Of a stretch of 9,578 bases of DNA, positions 1 through 6,147 are shown piece by piece. The first letter of the stretch is position 1. Every line of letters starts with the position of its first letter. The stretch comes from Kiritimatiellota bacterium (lineage in GTDB: Bacteria > Verrucomicrobiota > Kiritimatiellia > JAAZAB01). The position numbers and the translations under genes were made by a program. Under the pieces are notes generated by a model. It did not search any database, had not been told where the DNA came from, and saw nothing but the letters and a program-made list of their open reading frames with translations. The DNA is taken from contig VSJD01000211.1 in NCBI GenBank assembly GCA_008636095.1, positions 1 to 9,578 on the forward strand, given 5' to 3'.

Positions 1-191
1 ATCCGCAAAGCGTCACACACATCGTTCAAACCAATCGCATGCGTCAACTGGGCATAGACCAAGGCCGTGACATGACTCCATGGCGTAAACGTCCGGCTTT
101 TTTCATCAACTCCATATTCCTGCGCCAGATTATTTACAAGATGCGGCGAAATAAGGTTGCAAATCTGCTTCAACATAGTGTATTTTTTCAT
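1..191 (-). CDS. IS4-type transposase with DUF4372-like N-terminus, partial (cut by window edge)
   Basis: Reading leftwards from an ATG at 191-189, 63 codons stay open to the window edge. The product begins MKKYTMLKQICNLISPHL and continues with TFTPWSHVTALVYAQLTH and IGLNDVCDALR. This matches the layout I know from the DUF4372 N-terminal domain of IS4-family transposases: a short helical start, then an aromatic-W-x-H/Q-hydrophobic block, then the AQLT-x-x-x-x-L-x-D/N-x-x-D block. The catalytic DDE domain would lie outside the window. An AGGAGG Shine-Dalgarno site at 209-204 precedes the start by 12 nt, partly inside a hairpin (see the repeat at 193-259). The gene reads in the same direction as the gvp genes and lies just downstream of them. 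Family assignment is from memory of the family pattern; whether the element is intact cannot be seen. Confidence 0.75.
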   Translation of the reverse strand, partial: MKKYTMLKQICNLISPHLVNNLAQEYGVDEKSRTFTPWSHVTALVYAQLTHAIGLNDVCDALR

Positions 192-192
192 C

Positions 193-259
193 GCTGGAAT
201 GATCCTCCTTTCGTTTTTACTTCACCGTCATTATTTCATGACGGCCGGATCATTCCAGC
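193..259. repeat. Nested inverted repeat in the transposase leader, probable IS end region
   Basis: A perfect 13-bp inverted repeat (GCTGGAATGATCC at 193-205, its complement at 247-259) encloses a second perfect 7-bp hairpin (CCGTCAT at 225-231, ATGACGG at 238-244). The inner arm of the outer stem overlaps the Shine-Dalgarno site of the transposase, and the stem ends 1 bp from its ATG. In transcripts reading in from the gvp genes the stem would form and hide the ribosome site, as described for IS10 and IS50. The left IS boundary probably lies near 259-270, but the other IS end is not in the window, so this cannot be proved. Confidence 0.6.
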
Positions 260-294
260 TTTTTCATTTTCTATGGGATGCTAATGAAATCTTT

Positions 295-1335
295 TTATTC
301 CCTGATTTTGACGAGCAAGCCGTTTTGCCGCACATCCTGCACACGGAACGAGCACCCCTCCGACACACCGGCCTGATCCAAAGCAGTTTCATACTCCGCC
401 AGGACCTTGTAAGCCCGGTTGACTTCATCGAAGGCAAAGGTCATGCCCGGCGAATCCGGATGCTTGTCGGGATGTACCAAGACCGCCTGGGTTTGATACG
501 CTTTTTTGATTTCTTCTTTCGTTGCATGGTCCGGAAGTTCCAGCTTGGTTCGCGCCCATTCAATATCTTCATAGTGCAGTTTTTTGACTTCCAAAGTGCA
601 AAAACTATAGGGCGGCAAAGGGCCGACGCACCGGAAATGCAATGTTTCGCCGGTTTCGGCATTCAAGCGATCCAGGCACTGTTCGAATTCCGCCTGACGG
701 TCCCGCTCGATGAGGAAGGCGGTGTTCATAATCATGCGGTCATCCATAAGTTCATGAACCCGCACCCCCCGGCTGATTGCGCTCAACTCCGACCGGATTT
801 TCAGGTCAATCTGTTCCCGGCGGGTGTCCAGCGCTTTCTTGACCATCAGGCCCACCCGCATCTGATCCTCAACGGTGATCGTTCGCGGGTTGGCCAGCAG
901 TTTCTGCTTGGCTTCCCGGATATCCGGCTCTTCCCCGATGGCTTTCAGCACGGATATCAGATCGGGCCAGGTGACGACTACATCCAGCTCCAGTTTGTCG
1001 CAGACCGTATGAAAAACCTCGGCCACGGTTTTGTAACCCCGGGCAAGAATTTTCTGCACTTCGGCGGGATTACAGGTAAAGGTGCCCAATTTCATGGGGA
1101 TAATGGTATGCTTCAGGCTCATGACGCCCTCGATCACCCGCTGATGATCAACCAGACGCCTGGCCAGGAGGTCTTTGGGCATATGTGCCAGGTCTACGAT
1201 TTCCTCGTCGCTCACCACAGCCGCCACGTCCTGATAGGGAATCAGGTACACCGGAGCGTCCGCGTTCCATCCGGCACCTTTCAATTCGCGGGTTCCCGAA
1301 TTGATGATTCCGTAGATATAAATACCATTGTTCAT
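295..1335 (-). CDS. gvpF: Gas vesicle protein GvpF/GvpL family fused to a J-domain
   Basis: This is a 346-aa protein. Residues 1-245 follow the GvpF/GvpL family: an N-terminal strand IYIYGI (5-10), an internal IIPMKLGTF block (78-86), the helical arm around 155-190, and the closing GPLPPYSF (238-245). GvpF/L proteins are minor accessory proteins that bind GvpA during nucleation of the gas vesicle. Residues about 254-322 are a J-domain: KEEIKKAYQTQAVLVHPDKH with the HPD motif at 288-290, then FDEVNRAYKVL (302-312). J-domains stimulate the DnaK/Hsp70 ATPase through HPD. A short tail (327-346) follows. The start at 1335 has a GGAG site 5 nt upstream. It is the last gvp gene before the IS, 98 bp after the Cdc48-like gene. 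No frameshift is seen between the two domains, so the fusion looks real. Assignment to GvpF versus GvpL is not possible here. Confidence 0.93.
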   Translation of the reverse strand: MNNGIYIYGIINSGTRELKGAGWNADAPVYLIPYQDVAAVVSDEEIVDLAHMPKDLLARRLVDHQRVIEGVMSLKHTIIPMKLGTFTCNPAEVQKILARGYKTVAEVFHTVCDKLELDVVVTWPDLISVLKAIGEEPDIREAKQKLLANPRTITVEDQMRVGLMVKKALDTRREQIDLKIRSELSAISRGVRVHELMDDRMIMNTAFLIERDRQAEFEQCLDRLNAETGETLHFRCVGPLPPYSFCTLEVKKLHYEDIEWARTKLELPDHATKEEIKKAYQTQAVLVHPDKHPDSPGMTFAFDEVNRAYKVLAEYETALDQAGVSEGCSFRVQDVRQNGLLVKIRE

Positions 1336-1405
1336 GACATCTCCAGTGCGGAATGCGGTTCTATCGAACCACCGCTACACCATGGTGCTAAAACTCCCGA
1401 CTCCC

Positions 1406-1430
1406 CATTCTGCATTCTACATTCTGCATT
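1406..1430. repeat. Short tandem repeat, two copies of CATTCTGCATT
   Basis: The word CATTCTGCATT occurs at 1406-1416 and again at 1420-1430, a 14-bp period, in the 98-bp gap between the Cdc48-like gene and gvpF. A related word in the opposite orientation (ATGCAGGATGCAGAAT) lies at 7701-7716. These look like dispersed non-coding repeat words and not a regulatory site. No terminator is seen in the gap. Confidence 0.6.
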
Positions 1431-1433
1431 TCT

Positions 1434-3590
1434 TTATCGCGGCTGGCTTTCCATCACGCGGAGTGCCGCCGTAAAATGTTTGTTTGTGATGGTCAATTCC
1501 TTTTTATCTTGAACCTTGCGGGTGGCCATGTTTTCCACGAACTCGGCGATCGCCAACAAAGAGGCTTTACGACAGACGAACTCTATGTCTGATCCGGTGC
1601 GCCCTTCGGTTAGTTTGGCCAGCGCTTTCAGGTCCACATCTTCCGCCAAGGGCTTCTGGCGGGTATGAATCCCGAAAATTGTTTCGCGGGCCTTCGCGTC
1701 GGGCTTGGGCAGTTCCAGAAGTAGGTCAAACCGCCCGCTGCGGATCACGGCCGGGTCCATCAATTCCAACCGGTTAGTAGCGCCAAGGATCACGACGCCT
1801 TTCAACGCTTCGATGCCATCCACTTCGGTCAGGAATTGACTGATTACCCGTTCGGCTACGTGACCGTCGCCACCGGAGCCACGCCGCGGGAGAAGGCTGT
1901 CAATTTCATCGAAAAACAAGATCGTCGGCGAGGCCTGTTTGGCCGTTTTGAACACCTCGCGGATCGCCCGCTCGCTTTCACCCACGTATTTTGAGATCAG
2001 CGCCGGGCCCTTCACGGAAATAAAATTGACGCCGCTGGCCGTGGCGGCCGCCTTGGCCAGCAAGGTTTTGCCAGTGCCCGGCAAACCGAACAGCAGGATC
2101 CCTTTGGGCGGGTTGGTATGCGCTCTTTGGAATAAGTCGGCATATTTCAACGGCCACTCTATAGCTTGCTGTAATTCGCGCTGGACGGATTCTAATCCCC
2201 CGACATCCTCCCAGCGCACGTCGGGCACCTCGACAAACACTTCGCGGATGGCAGAAGGCTCAACCTCCTTCATGGCCTCCACAAAATTATCCATGGTCAC
2301 TTCCAGCTTCATCAGCGTCTCATAAGGAATTTCCGCCATTTCGAAGTCAATAACCGGGAATATTTTACGCAGGGCCGACATCGCGGCCTCGCGCGCCAGG
2401 GCCTCCAGGTCGGCGCCCACGAATCCATGCGTGATTTCCGCCAGCCGTTCCACCGCCACGTCGCCGGCCAGCGGCATTCCGCGGGTGTGAATCTGGAGGA
2501 TTTCCAAGCGCCCGCGCTTGTCCGGGATGGGAATGGCGATTTCGCGGTCGAACCGGCCGGGACGGCGCAGAGCCGGATCGAGCGTGTTGGGGATATTGGT
2601 GGCGCCAATGACAATGACATGCCCACGGGATTCAAGGCCGTCCAGCAGGGACAGCAATTGGGCTACGACGCGCCGCTCCACTTGTTTCTCGCCACCCATG
2701 TCTTCTCGTTTCGGGGCGATGGCGTCAATTTCGTCAATAAAGATGATGGCCGGGGCGTGTTTCTGGGCATCTTCAAACACGGAACGCAAGCGGCCTTCAC
2801 TTTCGCCATAAAATTTGCCCATAATTTCCGGGCCGGATATATGCGTAAAATAGGCATCCGTTTCGTTGGCCACGGCGCGGGCAATTAGGGTCTTCCCAGT
2901 GCCGGGCGGTCCATGTAGGAGCACCCCTTTAGGCGCCTGAATGCCCAGCCGCGCAAACACCTGCGGATAGCGCAAGGGTAACTCGATCATTTCCCGGATG
3001 CGTTGGATATGCACCCCGAGTCCGCCGATATCCTCATAGGAGATTTTTCCAGAGCGGCTTTCTTCGGACTTGCCCGTTTCCATTCGGATCAGCGTTCCGG
3101 CATGAATGACGACCACACCGTCGGGAATGGCGCCCGACACCTTAAACTCGCAAAACCGCGAGCCAAACAGGGTGGCCCGGACACGGTCACCGTTCATGAC
3201 CGGAAGTCCGTTGATCAGCGAGCCGATATATTGGCTATCTTTGCCACCCGCCGCTCCATTTTTGGAAAGAGCGCCGACGTCGGTGAGCGCCACGAGCGTG
3301 ACTTTGCCGGCGGGCTTATAATCGGCCTTGATGAGCTTGACTTTTTCATCCAGCCCCGCTTGCGCGTTAGCACGCACGATCCCGTCCATCTGGATAATGC
3401 CCTTGCCGCGGTCATCCGCGTAACATGGCATGACCTTGGCCGGCGTTTGGCGCTTGCCTTCAATCACAATAATATCGCCGACTTCCAAGCCCAAGGCCTG
3501 CATGTCTTCCGGATCAATGCGCGCAAGGGCGCGGCCGACATCCTTAGCCAGGGCTTCCTTGACTTTCAGGGTAATTTTGTCTTTTTTCAT
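1434..3590 (-). CDS. Cdc48/VCP-type AAA+ ATPase with two ATPase domains
   Basis: The 718-aa protein has the full Cdc48/p97 plan. Residues 1-165 form an N-domain of the double-psi barrel type (LKVKEALAKDVGRALARID at the start). D1 (about 176-400) has Walker A GPPGTGKT (227-234), Walker B with D286-E287, and the RPGRFD arginine finger (343-348). D2 (about 447-680) has Walker A GLPGTGKT (502-509), where the usual second-position proline is leucine, Walker B D561-E562, and RSGRFD (617-622). These enzymes form hexamers that pull proteins through a central pore to unfold or extract them. The ATG at 3590 was chosen over a start 45 bp upstream because family homology begins there and the upstream part is repeat DNA; its ribosome site (GGA) is weak. 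It sits between the Get3-like gene and gvpF, which suggests a role in gas vesicle assembly or turnover (inference). Confidence 0.93.
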   Translation of the reverse strand: MKKDKITLKVKEALAKDVGRALARIDPEDMQALGLEVGDIIVIEGKRQTPAKVMPCYADDRGKGIIQMDGIVRANAQAGLDEKVKLIKADYKPAGKVTLVALTDVGALSKNGAAGGKDSQYIGSLINGLPVMNGDRVRATLFGSRFCEFKVSGAIPDGVVVIHAGTLIRMETGKSEESRSGKISYEDIGGLGVHIQRIREMIELPLRYPQVFARLGIQAPKGVLLHGPPGTGKTLIARAVANETDAYFTHISGPEIMGKFYGESEGRLRSVFEDAQKHAPAIIFIDEIDAIAPKREDMGGEKQVERRVVAQLLSLLDGLESRGHVIVIGATNIPNTLDPALRRPGRFDREIAIPIPDKRGRLEILQIHTRGMPLAGDVAVERLAEITHGFVGADLEALAREAAMSALRKIFPVIDFEMAEIPYETLMKLEVTMDNFVEAMKEVEPSAIREVFVEVPDVRWEDVGGLESVQRELQQAIEWPLKYADLFQRAHTNPPKGILLFGLPGTGKTLLAKAAATASGVNFISVKGPALISKYVGESERAIREVFKTAKQASPTILFFDEIDSLLPRRGSGGDGHVAERVISQFLTEVDGIEALKGVVILGATNRLELMDPAVIRSGRFDLLLELPKPDAKARETIFGIHTRQKPLAEDVDLKALAKLTEGRTGSDIEFVCRKASLLAIAEFVENMATRKVQDKKELTITNKHFTAALRVMESQPR

Positions 3591-3599
3591 AGGATTTTT

Positions 3600-3659
3600 C
3601 CGCCAGAGGCGGATCTGCCTATGGCATGATACCACGGATGGATCGGTACAATCCGTGGT
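3600..3659. repeat. Intergenic palindromes between the Get3-like and Cdc48-like genes
   Basis: This gap holds a small hairpin (CCGCC 3600-3604 / GGCGG 3608-3612), the word GGCGGATCTGCCTATGGC (3608-3625), and a perfect 9-bp inverted repeat (ACCACGGAT 3631-3639 / ATCCGTGGT 3651-3659). The word recurs inverted at 4801-4818 with one mismatch, so it belongs to a dispersed repeat family. No run of T follows on the minus strand, so a classical terminator is unlikely. Confidence 0.7.
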
Positions 3660-3669
3660 GAGTAGTTAT

Positions 3670-4617
3670 TCATACTGTTTCAAACAATTTGTTTTTAAAA
3701 TCGTTCAGTGCACCAAGCCCTTGAACTTCGCCGGGAATGGCCGTCATGACCGTCGCACGCAGATTACGGAAGCGATCATGCAGGCGGTCGATCCACACCT
3801 GCTGGGCCTTGTGGCGCGCCCGGCAAAACCCGCACAATCCAAGCCCAGACTCTACCACCTGATTAATCACCAATTGGCGAACAGCAACGCCGTAGGTTTT
3901 CAACGAACGAACCAGGCGTTCCGTTTCCGCGACTACCATTGACTCCGGAATCGTAACCACCACAAATTCACAGCGCCGTCCATCTTTTAATAACTGCTCA
4001 ATGTGCTTGACGGTCTTCTTCATTTCCAACATAAAATCATCCGCCGCATTTGTCCGGTTTTGCCCGCCAAAAGCGTCCACAACGCGGTGATATTTCCAGC
4101 GCATCGTCGCCAACACCTTGATCCATTCATCCAACAATCCCGGCATGCTCAGCAGGCGCAAGGCGTGGCCCGTCGGTGCTGTATCCACAATATATTTGTC
4201 GAATTGCTGCGCCTCGATTAAATCCACGATCGTCTTAAAGCTCATTACCTCATCCAGGCCGGGAATCGGCAGGGTGAACAACGCGTTGATATCGTCCGCA
4301 TCCATGTAGCTGGAGTTATCGAATATGAGCTTGATTTCATTTTCGTATTTCGATTTGAATCCGGCCATCGCTTTTTCGGCGTTGACTTCCAAGGCACTGA
4401 GATTCTCAACGCCCTTGACCGGCCGGATCGTGTCGCCGATCTCCTGGCCCAAACTATCCGCCAACGAGTGCGCCGGATCAGTTGAGATCAACAGCGTCTT
4501 GGCCTGTTGCGCACAATAGATCGCCGCGCTCGACGCACAGGTGGTCTTGCCAACTCCGCCCTTGCCCCCAAACAGAATCAGCTTCAACCCCGGCTCGCGT
4601 AATCCGGTTAATGACAT
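3670..4617 (-). CDS. Get3/ArsA-family ATPase
   Basis: The 315-aa protein carries all core motifs of the ArsA/Get3 ATPase family: the deviant P-loop GGKGGVGKTT (17-26), the switch-I block DPAHSL (47-52), the DTAPTGH signature (145-151), and a CxxC pair (C262, C265) of the type that binds zinc at the Get3 dimer interface. It has a single ATPase domain, like Get3 and unlike the duplicated ArsA of the arsenite pump, and no ars genes are nearby. Get3 proteins carry hydrophobic segments in the cytosol, so GvpA is a natural client candidate (inference). The ATG at 4617 was chosen: an alternative GTG 30 bp upstream lies inside repeat DNA, and the homology begins just after the ATG. No clear Shine-Dalgarno is visible. 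It follows a 241-bp repeat-rich gap and precedes the Cdc48-like gene by 79 bp. Confidence 0.92.
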   Translation of the reverse strand: MSLTGLREPGLKLILFGGKGGVGKTTCASSAAIYCAQQAKTLLISTDPAHSLADSLGQEIGDTIRPVKGVENLSALEVNAEKAMAGFKSKYENEIKLIFDNSSYMDADDINALFTLPIPGLDEVMSFKTIVDLIEAQQFDKYIVDTAPTGHALRLLSMPGLLDEWIKVLATMRWKYHRVVDAFGGQNRTNAADDFMLEMKKTVKHIEQLLKDGRRCEFVVVTIPESMVVAETERLVRSLKTYGVAVRQLVINQVVESGLGLCGFCRARHKAQQVWIDRLHDRFRNLRATVMTAIPGEVQGLGALNDFKNKLFETV

Positions 4618-4710
4618 AAGCGAAGACTTTTTGCCGCGGATGAACACGGATAGACACGGATGATGGCGTGATGGAGGAAAAGCAGAGGCAGAAAAGCTGC
4701 CTTTTTATCT

Positions 4711-4818
4711 ATGCCTGCCCGCCATAGCTTTGGCGCAGGCGGGTTCGTCAGTGTCCCTCCGCGGCTCCCGCTACAGGCGGGTTTGCCTATGGTACGATCT
4801 GCCATAGGCGGATCCGCC
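4711..4818. repeat. Cluster of palindromic repeats in the Hsp20-Get3 gap
   Basis: The 241-bp gap 4618-4858 holds no convincing gene. It contains a GC-rich inverted repeat around 4712-4743 (GCCTGC...GCAGGC), then the word GGCGGGTTTGCCTATGG (4776-4792) facing an inverted copy GGCGGATCCGCCTATGGC (4818 to 4801). The two can pair (GCCTATGG 4785-4792 with CCATAGGC 4802-4809), and 4807-4818 is itself a perfect 12-bp palindrome. The flanks carry other dispersed words (CGGATGAACACGGATAGACA at 4637-4656 and TTCGTGTCCTTCGTGGTTCA at 4835-4854). The layout suggests accumulated repeat elements splitting the operon. Confidence 0.75.
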
Positions 4819-4858
4819 TTAGGAAAACTCTTTTCTTCGTGTCCTTCGTGGTTCAAGG

Positions 4859-5401
4859 TCATTTCTTAATCCTAATTTCCAGGATGCCGTTTTTATAGCT
4901 GGACGTAAGCGTCCCGGCCTTGACCGGCGCGGGCAGAAGGACTTCCTTGTGATATTTACGGTCGCCCGAGCGGGCGGCAATATCCAGGATGTCGCCCTTG
5001 ACTTCCACCTTGATGTCCGCCTCGTTCACGCCGGGCATTTCAGCATAGATCTTCACTTCTTCCTTTTCGTCAAACACGTCCGTCATCGGTTCGCGCTCCT
5101 CATCTACGGTCGGCCCCTTCGGCGTTTGCTTGACGTTACCGAACGGCTCCACCACCGGCTTGCCGCCCACGGCCGATTTGACGGTGAACCCATAAACCGC
5201 TTTCATGCCCTTCTTAAGATGACCGAGGTCCACTTCGCCCTCTTTATTCATCTCGCCACCCGCTTCCTTCAGTTTCGAGGCCAGATCCACCAGGCGCTCG
5301 AGGCCCTTGAACATCCCGCCCAGGCTGATCTTGCCGACACCGAGGTCAATGTCGAGGTTGTCTTCCTGCTCGCCCTTTTTTTTCTCATCTTTCTTCTGCA
5401 T
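4859..5401 (-). CDS. gvpH: Hsp20/alpha-crystallin gas vesicle protein, GvpH-like
   Basis: This is a 180-aa protein. Residues about 105-180 are an alpha-crystallin domain: DVFDEKEEVKIYAEMPGV (108-125) and the closing block SYKNGILEIRIKK (168-180), matching the A-x-x-x-n-G-v-L motif of small heat-shock proteins. Before it lies a charged, lysine-rich start and a segment LGGMFKGLERLVDLASKL (27-44) and GHLKKGMKAVYGF (60-72) like that seen in GvpH-type proteins of gas vesicle clusters. The protein ends right after the domain, without the usual C-terminal I-x-I tail, so oligomer assembly may differ. The start at 5401 has AAGGAG 7 nt upstream; a longer frame reaching 5518 would overlap the zinc-finger gene and lacks homology. 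It probably holds misfolded or unassembled GvpA (inference). The gvpH symbol is less certain than the Hsp20 call. Confidence 0.88.
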   Translation of the reverse strand: MQKKDEKKKGEQEDNLDIDLGVGKISLGGMFKGLERLVDLASKLKEAGGEMNKEGEVDLGHLKKGMKAVYGFTVKSAVGGKPVVEPFGNVKQTPKGPTVDEEREPMTDVFDEKEEVKIYAEMPGVNEADIKVEVKGDILDIAARSGDRKYHKEVLLPAPVKAGTLTSSYKNGILEIRIKK

Positions 5402-5430
5402 AAACCGGCTCCTTTCTTGGATTGATCTGT

Positions 5431-5808
5431 TCAATGCATATTCACGCCGATTCCCCGGCACGCCGTGCAAGGCAGGCGGGTTGCTCCCGACCGGCCACCG
5501 CCCCGGCAGGCCGCGCACGCGCTAATCGTCCGTCCGGTCACCTGCACAACTCCCTTACCACGGCAAACCGCACAGGATAGACTGCGATTCAAAATAGACG
5601 TACCCGCCCCGCGGCAATAGGCGCAAACGACGGCCAGCGGCCCCACATCCACTGTGCCCTTGCCCGCGCAGACCAGACAGGCCCCTGTTTTCTTTGAGGG
5701 CGGAATGCCCGTGCCCTTGCAAAAACCGCAGGGATAAGTGATGCGGTCGAGCACCTCCCCAGGGGCGCCGGCCTTCTGCCGCTTGAAATCGTAGCTGACC
5801 CAGTTCAT
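5431..5808 (-). CDS. Stand-alone DnaJ-type zinc-finger protein with six CxxCxGxG motifs
   Basis: The 125-aa protein is almost entirely a DnaJ cysteine-rich zinc-finger array. CxxCxGxG-type motifs begin at C27, C44, C62, C79, C98 and C114, each 16-19 residues apart, giving 12 paired cysteines. DnaJ itself has four such motifs and binds two zinc ions; six would allow three zinc centres. There is no J-domain, no Gly/Phe region and no C-terminal substrate-binding domain. In DnaJ this region helps bind unfolded clients and act with DnaK. The start at 5808 has a weak GGA site. The gene lies 14 bp after the 103-aa gene and 29 bp before the Hsp20 gene, so it is very likely co-transcribed. The matching J-domain is found on the GvpF/L protein of this same cluster. 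Confidence 0.85.
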   Translation of the reverse strand: MNWVSYDFKRQKAGAPGEVLDRITYPCGFCKGTGIPPSKKTGACLVCAGKGTVDVGPLAVVCAYCRGAGTSILNRSLSCAVCRGKGVVQVTGRTISACAACRGGGRSGATRLPCTACRGIGVNMH

Positions 5809-5822
5809 AAAAAAATCCAGTC

Positions 5823-6134
5823 TTAATACTTTATTTTCATTTTTTTACGCACTTTACCGAATGGCTTTCCCAGTTGGCCCTGCTTGAGCTCCCTTTCCCG
5901 GACAAGCTCATCCTGCAGTTTATCAAGACGTCGATTGACACTACTTAACTGCTTGCCCAGCAGGCGATGGCGTTTGCTCACCACCATATGCTCTTTATCC
6001 ATCCGATCCCGCTCCTGGGACAGAATAAACAGGTCCAGATACATGGACCGCTGCGACTTGGGAATCGAACGGATACCCGCCGAATGAATAGTTTTCACGT
6101 CCCTGGCACCATGAATGAGAACTTGTTTTTTCAT
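5823..6134 (-). CDS. Small basic coiled-coil protein next to gvpN, function unknown
   Basis: I do not have a named family for this 103-aa protein, though similar small proteins occur to my memory beside gvpN in other bacterial gas vesicle clusters. Visible parts: a short N-terminal segment, a block GIRSIPKSQRSMYLDLFIL (20-38), a charged helical stretch likely to form a coiled coil (about 40-85, rich in K, R, E, L), and a strongly basic tail ending RKKMKIKY (96-103). No signal peptide, membrane segment or cysteine is present. The start at 6134 has AAGGAAG just upstream, and it begins 13 bp after gvpN stops, so translation is probably coupled. A structural or scaffolding role in vesicle assembly is a guess. 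Confidence 0.8.
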   Translation of the reverse strand: MKKQVLIHGARDVKTIHSAGIRSIPKSQRSMYLDLFILSQERDRMDKEHMVVSKRHRLLGKQLSSVNRRLDKLQDELVRERELKQGQLGKPFGKVRKKMKIKY

Positions 6135-6147
6135 TAATCTTCCTTTC

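Noticed and set aside
157..1512. Long plus-strand open frame of 451 codons over gvpF
   Set aside because: It is antisense to a clear GvpF/L-J-domain gene, has no family features, and its codon pattern is the mirror of the real gene. Same for other plus-strand frames at 2427-2888, 3003-3629, 4949-5425 and 7001-7765.
3591..3635. Upstream start for the Cdc48-like gene at 3635
   Set aside because: The extra 15 residues are encoded by palindromic repeat DNA and match nothing in the family; the ATG at 3590 begins the known N-domain.
3670..4617. Arsenite pump ATPase ArsA
   Set aside because: It has a single ATPase domain with a Get3-like CxxC pair, and there are no arsB, arsC, arsD or arsR genes nearby.
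4687..4706. Terminator-like hairpin GGCAG/CTGCC followed by TTTTT on the plus strand
   Set aside because: The T run lies on the plus strand, while every gene here is on the minus strand. The stem has only 5 bp.
4608..4862. Minus-strand 84-codon frame between the Hsp20 and Get3-like genes
   Set aside because: It is made of intergenic repeat words (for example the part giving NHEGHEE) and overlaps the start of the Get3-like gene. No ribosome site and no homology.
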